In this document: positions 7,274 through 15,522 of the stretch, in pieces
Layout of the letters: each line of letters opens with the position of its first letter
Numbering within the stretch: the stretch's first letter is position 1
Assembly: GCA_934633695.1 (NCBI GenBank)
Contig: CAKTYT010000018.1
Span: forward strand, 1 to 23,084
Source of the DNA: an uncultured Clostridia bacterium
GTDB taxonomy: Bacteria > Bacillota > Clostridia > Christensenellales > CAG-138
Direction of reading: 5' to 3'
Length of the DNA stretch: 23,084 bases
The notes under the pieces: generated by a model
Told to the model about the DNA's origin: nothing
The model's input: only the letters and a program-made list of their open reading frames with translations
Databases searched by the model: none
Program-made: the position numbers and the translations under genes

Positions 7274-7987
7274 TTAAACCGCCTTTTCTTTTAAAGGGTG
7301 GCACTTGCTGCTCACTTTTTTCAGGATAAACAGCAGCACACCCACAGAAGACAAAATTGCTGTCCCTACACGAAGTATCCTGAGTATAATGTCGCTAAAC
7401 AACTCCTCCGGGCAGATCCTTATCATTCTGCTGTACATTGGATCAAAGGTGGAGCCTTCAAGGTCGAGAAAGATTTCGTGAAATTTTATCCATAGACCGC
7501 TAAAGTCCAACAGACCCCAAATGACCAAGGCCAAAACAAGGCACAATATCCCTCCCAGGCCTGTTAAGTAGCTCGTAAAAAGCATTTCCGCAGCTTCTCT
7601 CTTGATTATCAGGACTGCCGCAGCAGCTGCAAACGCCGCTGATGAGAAACAGATCCACATGAACGTTTCGACAGCTTTATATAGGCGGCGAACATCCTGC
7701 ATATGTAGTATCTCTTTTTCATTGAACATTTGCATTTTAATGCCGTTGACAGTAACTTCCAGCTCCATCGAGTCCACTTTGCCGTCCATGTAATCGACCA
7801 TCCGCATGTAAGCCCTGCACATGTCCTCCGTGCTCATGCCCGTGTACTCGTTGAGATCCAGCTTTTCATATTCTCTTTTTATCCATGCTCCATCGTTTGC
7901 ACAGATGCGTACTGACAAAACCAGAGTTCCGAGGATGAACAGGAACATTGTGACGCAGAGCAAAAAATTTATCAATTCTTTTTTCAT
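7274..7987 (-). CDS. DUF1461-like (TIGR01906-type) integral membrane protein
   Basis: A 237-residue membrane protein with four hydrophobic segments (about 5-28, 109-130, 138-165 and 206-225). An extracytoplasmic region of about 80 residues separates the first two. That loop contains ...FNEKEILHMQDVRRLYK, which resembles the conserved HM-x-DV motif I associate with the DUF1461/TIGR01906 family found in Firmicutes. No enzymatic motif is visible and the function is unknown. Its ATG overlaps the stop of the capA-like gene (TAATG), and tsaD follows after one base, so it is translationally coupled on both sides. Confidence 0.75.
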   Translation of the reverse strand: MKKELINFLLCVTMFLFILGTLVLSVRICANDGAWIKREYEKLDLNEYTGMSTEDMCRAYMRMVDYMDGKVDSMELEVTVNGIKMQMFNEKEILHMQDVRRLYKAVETFMWICFSSAAFAAAAAVLIIKREAAEMLFTSYLTGLGGILCLVLALVIWGLLDFSGLWIKFHEIFLDLEGSTFDPMYSRMIRICPEELFSDIILRILRVGTAILSSVGVLLFILKKVSSKCHPLKEKAV

Positions 7988-9225
7988 TATTCCAAACCCA
8001 GGTTAGAACGTATCTCCGTCTCCGCCTCCGCCAGTTCCATCATGATATTTTCGGGAAGCCCCTCTGCAGAGGTTGGAACAATAACGTATTTTTCGTCGTA
8101 CAAGTCTGCAATCGTCCTGCATGGCAGCATATTCCGTGAGTCAATGCTCACCCTTCCGTCCGCCTTGCGTGAAATCGCAACATCGAGGATAAAAGTGTTC
8201 TTGCTCATGTCTTTTGACATACTTGAAGCAAAATTACCCAGAGAATATGCACAGAGCACCGCCCTCCCGTCAGCAGCCGTCAGCCAAACAACGGGCTGAA
8301 TTGCATGTGGATGCGAACCTGCAATAAGGTCAACTCCGGCGTCTGCCATTTGCTTTGCACGCATCTTCACGCTGTCATTCGGTTCGTGCGTGAATTCATT
8401 GCCCCAGTGATTGTATGCGATTATGAATTCCGCCCCTGCTGCCCTTGCCGCTTCAACGTCACGCTTTACCGCCTCTTCGGAGTAAAAGCTGAGCATGTAG
8501 CCCTTGCCGTCGTCAAGCACCGGACCTTCGAGATCGTTGCAGGTTGCAGTGTAGGCAAGCAAACCAATTTTGATTCCGTTGACATCGATAATGATGTAAT
8601 GCGGAGTTTCTTCGTTCTCATAAAGCCCGATGTACGGAATATTTTTCTCTTCAATTGCGGCAATCGTCTCTTCAACACCAAGTGTGCCCGCATCACAATT
8701 ATGGTTGTTTGCACACACGAGGGCATCAAAGCCCGCATCAATAAGTGCATTGAGGTATGTACTCGGACCGTTGCAATACGGCATTCCGTTCATTCTTGAA
8801 ATGCTGCTCGAATATGGACTGCTGTCGGATAAAACCGTTTCAACATTGCCGACAACAAAATCGGCTTTTGAAAAGATCTCCTTCACATATTTAAAGGTAG
8901 GTCTGAAGTCGTACGTTCTGCCCGTCTGTCTGCCCTGTGCAATTGCGGCAGTCTGCTGTTTCCCAAGGCACATCAAATCGCCGACGAGCATGAGCCTTGC
9001 CTCTGCGGGTTCGGGCGTTGCAGTTGGCTCAGCCGTGGGAACTTCGGTCGGCACCTGCGTTGGGGTGGGAGCTGTCGTCAAAACAGCCGTAGGTTCGGGT
9101 GTTTCCTCCGCCGCCCAATGACCGTCCGGCATACCGACACAGCCTGTCAATGCAGTGACCAGCACGACAAGTGCCGCTGCACAAATGCTTATAATACACT
9201 GCCGTTTAGTCTTCAATACTCTCAT
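7987..9225 (-). CDS. CapA-family metallophosphatase-like lipoprotein
   Basis: A 412-residue exported protein. A signal sequence ends in the lipobox LTGC (Cys about 29), so it is probably lipid-anchored on the outer face of the membrane. A Pro/Thr/Glu-rich linker (about 38-74) leads to a PGA_cap/calcineurin-like domain. The motifs are GDLMCLG, GNVET, CANNHNCDAG, YNHWGNEF and GSHPHAIQP, which supply the Asp, Asn and His ligands of the metal site. CapA proteins are linked to poly-gamma-glutamate capsule export, but no capBC genes are present and many CapA homologues have unrelated, unknown substrates. The ATG at 9225 is preferred; a TTG two codons upstream (9231) is possible. The gene overlaps the Dabb gene by 20 bases. 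Its stop overlaps the start of the DUF1461-like gene. Confidence 0.88.
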   Translation of the reverse strand: MRVLKTKRQCIISICAAALVVLVTALTGCVGMPDGHWAAEETPEPTAVLTTAPTPTQVPTEVPTAEPTATPEPAEARLMLVGDLMCLGKQQTAAIAQGRQTGRTYDFRPTFKYVKEIFSKADFVVGNVETVLSDSSPYSSSISRMNGMPYCNGPSTYLNALIDAGFDALVCANNHNCDAGTLGVEETIAAIEEKNIPYIGLYENEETPHYIIIDVNGIKIGLLAYTATCNDLEGPVLDDGKGYMLSFYSEEAVKRDVEAARAAGAEFIIAYNHWGNEFTHEPNDSVKMRAKQMADAGVDLIAGSHPHAIQPVVWLTAADGRAVLCAYSLGNFASSMSKDMSKNTFILDVAISRKADGRVSIDSRNMLPCRTIADLYDEKYVIVPTSAEGLPENIMMELAEAETEIRSNLGLE

Positions 9226-9535
9226 CCTCAACGAAAATATCGCTTGTAACTCTATCAGAAATCACTTTGTGAATGTACTTCATTACTTCGACATGAGCGG
9301 GATGCTCGCGGTATGCCTTCATTCCCTGTACGTCATGGTGCGTGCAGATAAGTGCCATGTCGTAACTTGCCGGTGTATGGCACTCGTCAATGCCGATTTC
9401 GAGCTTGAGCAGGGTCGGAACGATGCCGACAAGGCTCTTAAGCCTTTCCTCAACAATTTTCATGTTTTCTTCCCTTGACTTACCCTCTGCCTCCGGCAGG
9501 AACTTCCACATAACAATATGACGGAGAACTCTCAT
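9206..9535 (-). CDS. Dabb (stress-responsive alpha/beta barrel) protein
   Basis: A 109-residue cytoplasmic protein of the dimeric alpha/beta-barrel (Dabb) family. The start RHIVMWKF, the central SYDMALICTH and the HPAHVEVMKYI segment are typical. Homologues are often annotated as stress-responsive or as small antibiotic-biosynthesis-type barrels; no specific reaction can be assigned. The start at 9535 is chosen because a GGAAGG site lies a few bases upstream and MRVLRHIVMWKF is the usual family N-terminus; an in-frame ATG at 9577 lies in the promoter. It is the first gene of the operon leading to tsaD and overlaps the capA-like gene. Confidence 0.85.
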   Translation of the reverse strand: MRVLRHIVMWKFLPEAEGKSREENMKIVEERLKSLVGIVPTLLKLEIGIDECHTPASYDMALICTHHDVQGMKAYREHPAHVEVMKYIHKVISDRVTSDIFVEDESIED

Positions 9536-9577
9536 TTTTCTTCCTTCCTCATCTTGGGATTTTCCCATAATAAGCAA

Positions 9578-9606
9578 ATTATATCACAGCGATATGCACA
9601 CCGCAA
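9578..9606 (-). promoter_or_regulatory. Promoter of the dabb-capA-DUF1461-tsaD operon
   Basis: On the minus strand TTGCGG (9606-9601) and TATAAT (9583-9578) are separated by 17 bp. Transcription should start near 9571, about 36 nt before the Dabb start codon. Confidence 0.7.
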
Positions 9607-9613
9607 GTTTCTG

Positions 9614-9648
9614 TAAAAAGAAAAACCGAGCTGCCCGAAGGCAGCCCG
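9614..9648 (-). terminator. Rho-independent terminator of the protease gene
   Basis: On the minus strand CGGGCTGCC (9648-9640) pairs with GGCAGCTCG (9635-9627) over a TTCG tetraloop, with one G-U pair, followed by GTTTTTCTTTTTAC. It lies about 20 nt after the protease stop codon, between it and the next operon's promoter. Confidence 0.9.
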
Positions 9649-9668
9649 ATTCATTTTGCTGTTAGCTA

Positions 9669-12600
9669 TCAGTCAGCAACAACCATTTCGCCGCTGAATG
9701 CGGTGGGCTGATAATTGCCGAGGTCGTAGAGTTCGATTGCGAACATACCGGTCATCTGAACGCCGGGATCTGACATGATAACACCCATTTCTTCGAATGC
9801 ACCGTTGGTGGTGTCGATTCTGACAACAGTCTTGGACTGGGATGAGCTGATGGAGCCCCAGTAGAAGGTGTTGTTGTACATGCAGCCGCTCTGGTTGTAG
9901 AAGTTGCCGGTGTTAAGATCAACGGGAGAGATGCCGAGTTCGGCAATCTCATTGATGGTGGGATTGTCGCTGAAGAGGTCAACGCTGCAGAGAGTGCCGT
10001 ATGCATCAACATAGAAGAGTACGCCTGCTGCATTGAAGTCCATTGCTACAACGCCGTTCTGGATATCGGCAACCTTTTCGCATGCTGCGGTTGCGGTATC
10101 AATGGTGTAGAGTTCCATTGCACCGGAAATACCGAAGAGCATGCCGTGAGCGTTGTCGTATGCCATCTCGTTGAAATCAAGACCGTTGACTGAACCAACG
10201 TTGGTCCAAGCACTGAGCCTGCCGTTGCTGGGATTGAGAGTAGCCTTCTTAATCATACCGTCAACAAACTCGTAGCAAGTTTTGCTTGTACGGTCGTAAC
10301 CTGCTGCCCAAACGCTGGTACCGGAAGCGGTAACTTCGCCGTAGTAGAGTCTGCTGAGATCGGTGGTAAGAGTGAAGAGCCACTGCTTCTCCTGGAGGTT
10401 GAGGCCATAGCCGTAGATGCTTGCATCTTCGTAGTTGCCGGAAGGCATTCCGCCTCCGCCGATTTCGATCTGGGTGAGGGAAGAACCATTCCAGAGGTAA
10501 CCGGAAACGTTGCCTGCATAGTCACCTACAACGAGGATGTTGTTGGTGCTGCCGTTGAGGGAAACCTGAGTGTTGACACCGCGGCTCTGCTCAAAGATAC
10601 CGATTCTTTCAACGAGGGAACCGAGCTGACCGTTGTTGTTGGTATAAACTGCTGCGTATGCAACATAGTGCTCGTCGGTTACGGTGAAGTTGAACTTACC
10701 GTTTGCAACGGAGAAGTTGGATACGACGGGAGCGGTGGTATCAATGTGTACGGGGATATCCCACTTCCAGTTCTTGCTTGCATCGGTGGTGAAAGCGTTG
10801 GTGCTGTGACGACCGTCATTGTTGAACTTAGCTTCAACACGGACGATAAGGTCGGACTTGTTGTACTGGGTGAAGTTGAAACCGCCGGGGAATACGCCCT
10901 GGTTTACACCAAGCTGTACACGCCTGTTGGTATCGAAGAAGCCCTTCTCGCAAAGACCGGGGTTGGAGATAACGCCGAGTTCATTGCCGGTTGCGGGATC
11001 GATGACAACGTAGCGAACGTTTGCCTGACGGACAAGACCGGTATAAACGAGGTTCAGAGTATCGAGAACGCCGTCGCCGTTGGGGGAGATTGCGTTACGA
11101 TCTGCAAGGTAGTATTCGAGGTCGCCGGGATCAACGAAGGGGTTGATGCCGAGGCCCTGGATGGTGTTGCCCTTCTTGTAACCTGCGGTGTTGGGATAGT
11201 TGTTGCTGTTAAGCTGAACATCCTGATAGTAGTAACCAAAGTCAATGGTTTCTGCATAGTTCCAATCGCCGTAGTATCCAAGGTAGGGAACGGTGAGGCT
11301 TACGCCGTCGTTTGCACCCTTGGTGGGAGCTTCGATGAGACCGAGAGCAACGCGTGCGATGAGAACTGCGTCTGCCATCTTGATCTGGCCGTCGCCGTCC
11401 ATATCAACGTTAACGTCGTCGCTGAGGGTGATGAGACCGAGTGCTGCACGCATTACGAGAACAGCGTCGGAAATCCTTACAACACCGTCGCCGTCAGCGT
11501 CGCCGAGGAGAGCACCGCCGCTGGTTGCGGGCATGAGCTCGATGAAGCCCTCTATGAAGGAGCCGGAGGTGTAATACTGGTCGATGTATTCCTTGCCGCT
11601 GTCGGTAAGGTTAATGGTAACGGGAACTTCGGTCTGGCCGCCTGCGGGTACAACCACGGTCTGGGGCTTGTCGAAGGTAACCATGCCATCGTCCTTAGCG
11701 AGGTCATAACCGGTATCGGTGTAAGCGATGATAGGCTGCTCGCCTGCTTCATCGGCATAACCGAGGATGGTCAGGTCGTTAAGAAGAACGGAGGGCTGAA
11801 CTGTGTACTTAAGTTCGGTGGTGCCGAAATTGTGTACGGTGAAGGTGAGGGTGTAGGAACCGGTCTTCTGAGGATCATCGCCGAGCTCGATCTTGGGACG
11901 GTTGCCTTCGGTACCTTCAACGGTGATGTAAGCAGTGGTGGTAACGGCCTTTGCAAGGTTCATTTCGCCTGCACCCTGATCACGAACGAGAGCGTAGTCG
12001 CCGCCCTTGTCGACAACGGGGGTTGCAGTGCTCATGAGGATGCAGTTTACAAGGTCATGCTGCTCACGAGTGCTGAGGTTGGGGAACTTGTCCTTTACAT
12101 ATTCGGTGATGATAGCCATACCGCCGCAGATATGGGGGGTTGCCATGGAGGTACCATCCCATGCCTGGTAGAGAGAACCGGAAATAGCGGGGTCGGTGGA
12201 AGAGTAGATCTGGCCGCCGGGAGCGGTGATCTCAGGCTTCATACCGAGGGTGGTGGTGCAGCCCCAGCTGGAGAAGTCACTGGGCATATTGCCGCCGACT
12301 GCATCGTAGATACCTGCCTGTGCGGCAACGGTCATCTGCTTGTTTGCAGCTGCTGCAAGAGCATCACCGGTTTCCTTGGAAACTGCAACATGGGGGATCC
12401 TGCCTGTGTAGGCGACCATGTTGACCGGCTCGTTGGGAACATTGTTGTAAACAACGCACGCAACTGCACCTGCTGCTTCAGCGTTTGCAGCCTTGTCGGT
12501 GAAGTTGATGGAGCCGCGCTGTACGAGAGCGATCTTACCCTGAACGTTGACCTGTGCAAAGTCTTCAACGGTACCGGCACCGGGAACCATGACGTATTCA

Positions 12601-13946
12601 ACGGTCTGTCCGCCGAGAGCGGTCCTGAACTTAACGGGGTTTTCATCATTCTCGGTATAACCGTAGTTGATGTCCTCAGCAGTGAAGTAATAACCCTGTG
12701 CCTTGGAGTTCTTAACTGCTGCAACGGATATACCCTCGGGCCAGGTTGAGGGGGAACCTACAACACCGCTGTCGGGGTTTTCAACGAGGTTGTAACCGCC
12801 TGCTACGAAGGAACCGGCTACGATATCGGTGTCGCTCCATGCGTTGCACATTGCTGCGTTGTAGTCGTTACCTGCTGCCATAGCAAGATTTACGCCTGCG
12901 TTGATGATACGCTCAAGTGCTGTACCAAAGGAAGAATCGTAGTGATCTTCTGAGCCACAGGGTCTGCCGAGGGAGAGGTTTGCACTGTCCGCACCGATGA
13001 CCATGGTGTCCTCAAGAGCGGGGAGGATGTTTGACCAGCTTGCACCGCCGCTGGGTGAGAAGACCTGCATGACTGCGATCTGAGCATCCTTTGCAACGCC
13101 CTGGATCTCGCCGCCGTTACCTGCTGCAATACCTGCAACGTGAGTACCGTGGTCGCTGGTGTTTGCGGGGTGAGCAACGTTGGAGTTGTTCATGACGTAG
13201 TTCCAACGGAAGGGGATCTTCGCACTGTAGTAAACGTTGTTGACGTTCATCTGGCTGCCGGAACCGTTGAGGTTGCCGCCTGCGATGATATTTGCAACAT
13301 CGTCACGGGTGAGCTTTACATTTTCGGGAGCAACGGAGAATGCGGGATGGTCTACCTTACAGCCGGTATCGATGATGGCAACGAGAGTGCCTTCGCCGGA
13401 GTAATCGAGATCCCAAGCAGCGGTTGCACCGACCTGAGTGGTGGTGTTGAACAGCTCGGGGCTTTCCCATTCCATTGCGACGAATGCATGAATGCCGTCC
13501 ATATTGTTGATTTCTTCAACGAGACGGTATTCGCCCTTGAACGAGAAGCCGTTCATGAGGACGGTGTAGTTATGCATAACGTCGATCTCTACGCCGAGTT
13601 TGCTGCTCATGTCGACAACAAGTGCCTTCTGAGAAGCGAGGAGTTCCTCACGGTAGCCACCCGCTGCCTTAAGGTCGCTGCAAACGTCTGCTGCGGGGGC
13701 AACCTTATCGATGGATACCATAATATCCACGATATCGGTGGGGTTCAGTTCTTCGGAAACAGTTTCTTCAGCTGCTGCGAAGGTTCTGCCGTTCCTGATG
13801 CCGGAAACATCGATGCGAACGGAGTCGATTGCTTCAAGGGTGCCCTTGACCTGAGTCTGCTGGTCAGCAACTACGCCGCTGAACGCCGGAATAACCAGCA
13901 CGAGAGCGAGCAGGCACGCAAGAAGGCTCTTTAATGATTTCTTCAT
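9669..13946 (-). CDS. Secreted subtilisin-like (S8) protease with internal dockerin, lactocepin/C5a-peptidase type
   Basis: A 1425-residue exported serine protease. A signal peptide (1-27) and an I9-like propeptide region (about 65-160) come first. The catalytic triad is Asp193 (IIDTG), His266 (DHGTHVAG) and Ser600 (GTSMATP). A PA domain is inserted between His and Ser (about 440-545). An Fn3_5-like domain follows (from about 690), then a type I dockerin-like pair of calcium loops (815-872), then the Fn3-like SLTVPYLGYYGDW motif. SPNGDG is at 954-959 and an Ig-like stretch is at about 1070-1150. A C-terminal repeat region (about 1165-1412) looks propeller-like. There is no LPXTG motif or C-terminal membrane anchor. 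An AGGAGG site lies 7 nt before the ATG. It is monocistronic with its own strong promoter and terminator. The likely role is degradation of extracellular protein; the substrate is unknown. Confidence 0.95.
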   Translation of the reverse strand: MKKSLKSLLACLLALVLVIPAFSGVVADQQTQVKGTLEAIDSVRIDVSGIRNGRTFAAAEETVSEELNPTDIVDIMVSIDKVAPAADVCSDLKAAGGYREELLASQKALVVDMSSKLGVEIDVMHNYTVLMNGFSFKGEYRLVEEINNMDGIHAFVAMEWESPELFNTTTQVGATAAWDLDYSGEGTLVAIIDTGCKVDHPAFSVAPENVKLTRDDVANIIAGGNLNGSGSQMNVNNVYYSAKIPFRWNYVMNNSNVAHPANTSDHGTHVAGIAAGNGGEIQGVAKDAQIAVMQVFSPSGGASWSNILPALEDTMVIGADSANLSLGRPCGSEDHYDSSFGTALERIINAGVNLAMAAGNDYNAAMCNAWSDTDIVAGSFVAGGYNLVENPDSGVVGSPSTWPEGISVAAVKNSKAQGYYFTAEDINYGYTENDENPVKFRTALGGQTVEYVMVPGAGTVEDFAQVNVQGKIALVQRGSINFTDKAANAEAAGAVACVVYNNVPNEPVNMVAYTGRIPHVAVSKETGDALAAAANKQMTVAAQAGIYDAVGGNMPSDFSSWGCTTTLGMKPEITAPGGQIYSSTDPAISGSLYQAWDGTSMATPHICGGMAIITEYVKDKFPNLSTREQHDLVNCILMSTATPVVDKGGDYALVRDQGAGEMNLAKAVTTTAYITVEGTEGNRPKIELGDDPQKTGSYTLTFTVHNFGTTELKYTVQPSVLLNDLTILGYADEAGEQPIIAYTDTGYDLAKDDGMVTFDKPQTVVVPAGGQTEVPVTINLTDSGKEYIDQYYTSGSFIEGFIELMPATSGGALLGDADGDGVVRISDAVLVMRAALGLITLSDDVNVDMDGDGQIKMADAVLIARVALGLIEAPTKGANDGVSLTVPYLGYYGDWNYAETIDFGYYYQDVQLNSNNYPNTAGYKKGNTIQGLGINPFVDPGDLEYYLADRNAISPNGDGVLDTLNLVYTGLVRQANVRYVVIDPATGNELGVISNPGLCEKGFFDTNRRVQLGVNQGVFPGGFNFTQYNKSDLIVRVEAKFNNDGRHSTNAFTTDASKNWKWDIPVHIDTTAPVVSNFSVANGKFNFTVTDEHYVAYAAVYTNNNGQLGSLVERIGIFEQSRGVNTQVSLNGSTNNILVVGDYAGNVSGYLWNGSSLTQIEIGGGGMPSGNYEDASIYGYGLNLQEKQWLFTLTTDLSRLYYGEVTASGTSVWAAGYDRTSKTCYEFVDGMIKKATLNPSNGRLSAWTNVGSVNGLDFNEMAYDNAHGMLFGISGAMELYTIDTATAACEKVADIQNGVVAMDFNAAGVLFYVDAYGTLCSVDLFSDNPTINEIAELGISPVDLNTGNFYNQSGCMYNNTFYWGSISSSQSKTVVRIDTTNGAFEEMGVIMSDPGVQMTGMFAIELYDLGNYQPTAFSGEMVVAD

Positions 13947-14009
13947 GTCTTTTCCTCCTGATAGAAATTTCTGAAGAGAGTGCAGACTTATCTACACCCA
14001 TTCCACCAT

Positions 14010-14038
14010 AGTATAAAGTTGAATGCTCCGTATGTCAA
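14010..14038 (-). promoter_or_regulatory. Promoter of the S8 protease gene
   Basis: On the minus strand TTGACA (14038-14033), 17 bp, TATACT (14015-14010): five of six bases match in the -10 box and all in the -35 box. The predicted start is near 14003, giving a leader of about 57 nt. Confidence 0.8.
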
Positions 14039-14179
14039 GAGTAAACTGCTCATTATTCGCCATGTTAACAAAAAAATTTCTGTTGTTTATGCTGTAAATT
14101 ACTGTCATTTGATAATTTTATCTGTGTCCCGCAGCAAAATTTGTTCTCTTATTGAAATCTTTTCACTTAATGCCGAATA

Positions 14180-14208
14180 TTGATTTTATCTTTTTTTTCA
14201 CTTATAAT
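14180..14208 (+). promoter_or_regulatory. Promoter of truA
   Basis: TTGATT (14180-14185), a T-rich 17-bp spacer, and TATAAT (14203-14208). The leader would be about 22 nt. The AT-rich stretch 14040-14179 between the two back-to-back promoters holds nothing else I can identify. Confidence 0.75.
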
Positions 14209-14236
14209 GGCTGCATTCTCAGCTTCGGAGGGAAAA

Positions 14237-15007
14237 ATGAGGCGTATTGTTCTGATAATCGAATATGACGGCACAAATTATGTCGGCTGGCAGATTCAGC
14301 CAAACGGCATTTCCGTTCAGCAGGTGATTTGCTCCGCACTGAAAAGACTCACCGGTGAAGAAGTTTCACTCCATGCATCGGGCAGAACTGACAGTGGCGT
14401 CCACGCACACGCACAGACGGCTCATTTCGACACGGAGTCACGCATACCCGCCGATAAATTCTGCTTTGCACTCAATACCTTCCTTCCGCCCGACATCCGG
14501 CTCCGTGCAAGCTTTGAAGCTCCGGCAGTGAACGGGGCTGAATTTCACTCACGCTTTTGCGTAAAACGCAAGCACTATCGCTACACCGTACTCAATGCTC
14601 CGCACAATTCTGCATTCACCCGGAACACTGCCCTCCACATACACGCAAAGCTCGATATCAAAAGACTCAATGAAGCCGCAGGTTTCTTTTTGGGTACGCA
14701 TGACTTTGCCGCCTTTAAGGCCGCCGGAAGCAAGACCGCAACGACTGAGCGGACAATTTATAAATCCGTTTGGACAAAATGCGGCAATTACCTTTATTAC
14801 GACGTTGCAGGCAGCGGATTTCTTTACAATATGGTCAGAATAATGGTTGGGACAATGCTCCGGATCGGCATGGGATATGAAAGCCCCGACTCTGTAAAGC
14901 ATGCCCTCGAATTTCCCGTCAGGGACAATGCCGGCGACACTGCCCCTGCACACGGACTCATGCTTTACCGCGTCGAATATGATGATTTTGATACAGATGA
15001 TTTTTAG
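14237..15007 (+). CDS. truA: tRNA pseudouridine synthase A (TruA)
   Basis: A 256-residue cytoplasmic enzyme that isomerises uridine to pseudouridine at positions 38-40 of the tRNA anticodon arm. The N-terminal IEYDGTNYVGWQ motif is typical, and the catalytic Asp52 is in GRTDSGVHA. Other family segments are FHSRF near 97-101, KHYRY and the C-terminal GSGFLYNMVRIMVGTML. The length fits the family. The ATG at 14237 is preferred over an upstream in-frame ATG at 14180, because GGAGG precedes it and the upstream ATG lies inside the promoter. Its stop codon overlaps the stop codon of the convergent gene on the other strand, leaving no room for an intervening terminator. Confidence 0.96.
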   Translation: MRRIVLIIEYDGTNYVGWQIQPNGISVQQVICSALKRLTGEEVSLHASGRTDSGVHAHAQTAHFDTESRIPADKFCFALNTFLPPDIRLRASFEAPAVNGAEFHSRFCVKRKHYRYTVLNAPHNSAFTRNTALHIHAKLDIKRLNEAAGFFLGTHDFAAFKAAGSKTATTERTIYKSVWTKCGNYLYYDVAGSGFLYNMVRIMVGTMLRIGMGYESPDSVKHALEFPVRDNAGDTAPAHGLMLYRVEYDDFDTDDF

Positions 15008-15507
15008 GATCTCAGCCCGATAAGCTCCGCCGCAGCATCTTTCAAAATGCTCTGAAAATAGCTTTCGAGCTCCCCTGCTTCCCATTCGATCCCCATTGCA
15101 AACAGCGAGCAGCAGAAAAACGAACATATTTTTTCACTGATGCTTCCGTTTTCCGCTTTCTCTGCGGCGAACGGAGCAAAGAGCATCAGTGTGTTTAAAA
15201 ATTTCAGTTTAGCAGAGCGGATCTTTTCGTCATTCAAATACAGCTTGTTCATATCGTAGTCGTCGTTCCTTCCGCACGGCTTTGCACAATTTGCACAGTT
15301 CGGAGCGAGCTTCCGCTTTTCAAAGTGGATTTTGTCGATCGCCCTTCTCACGGCTTCGGCATCCGTTCCTTCGGCGTAAACCTCAAGCCCTCTGTACATT
15401 GCGATTTGAGCTTCCCTTTCCAGTCCGTTCCCTTGTGAAGCCCTTGCAAGCCCGATGAGTGAGCCTGCAAGTTCCTTTTTTAGTTCTCCCGTTTTCCCAT
15501 TCGTCAT
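15004..15507 (-). CDS. Uncharacterised protein with C-x2-C-x3-C motif
   Basis: A 167-residue, mostly helical soluble protein that I do not recognise. Its most distinctive feature is NCANCAKPCGRNDDYDM near 70-86, giving Cys71, Cys74 and Cys78, a plausible metal or Fe-S ligand set. Further cysteines are found at 128, 132 and 133. It lies 15 bp after the 4Fe-4S protein gene in the same orientation, with a GGGGGA site before the ATG, so the two probably share one transcript under the Crp/Fnr-type regulator encoded divergently. A redox or metal-related role is inferred from this context only. Its 3' end overlaps truA tail to tail by four bases. Confidence 0.75.
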   Translation of the reverse strand: MTNGKTGELKKELAGSLIGLARASQGNGLEREAQIAMYRGLEVYAEGTDAEAVRRAIDKIHFEKRKLAPNCANCAKPCGRNDDYDMNKLYLNDEKIRSAKLKFLNTLMLFAPFAAEKAENGSISEKICSFFCCSLFAMGIEWEAGELESYFQSILKDAAAELIGLRS

Positions 15508-15522
15508 TCAGCGTCCCCCCAT

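Noticed and set aside
6142..7329. A 395-codon open frame on the plus strand opposite tsaD
   Set aside because: It covers tsaD almost completely, starts inside the tsaD terminator, and its residue composition (Cys, Arg and His rich) is that of a shadow frame.
9000..9105. Imperfect repeats in the capA-like gene linker
   Set aside because: They encode a Pro/Thr/Glu-rich linker after the lipobox and are explained by low-complexity protein sequence rather than a DNA repeat element.
10668..12749. A 693-codon open frame on the plus strand, opposite the protease gene
   Set aside because: The minus-strand frame has unmistakable subtilase, PA and dockerin motifs, a signal peptide and full expression signals. 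The plus-strand frame has no ribosome binding site or recognisable domain and is a by-product of codon bias in the protease gene.
13140..13934. A 264-codon plus-strand open frame over the protease N-terminal part
   Set aside because: It lies opposite the signal peptide, propeptide and catalytic domain of the protease; no independent evidence for coding.
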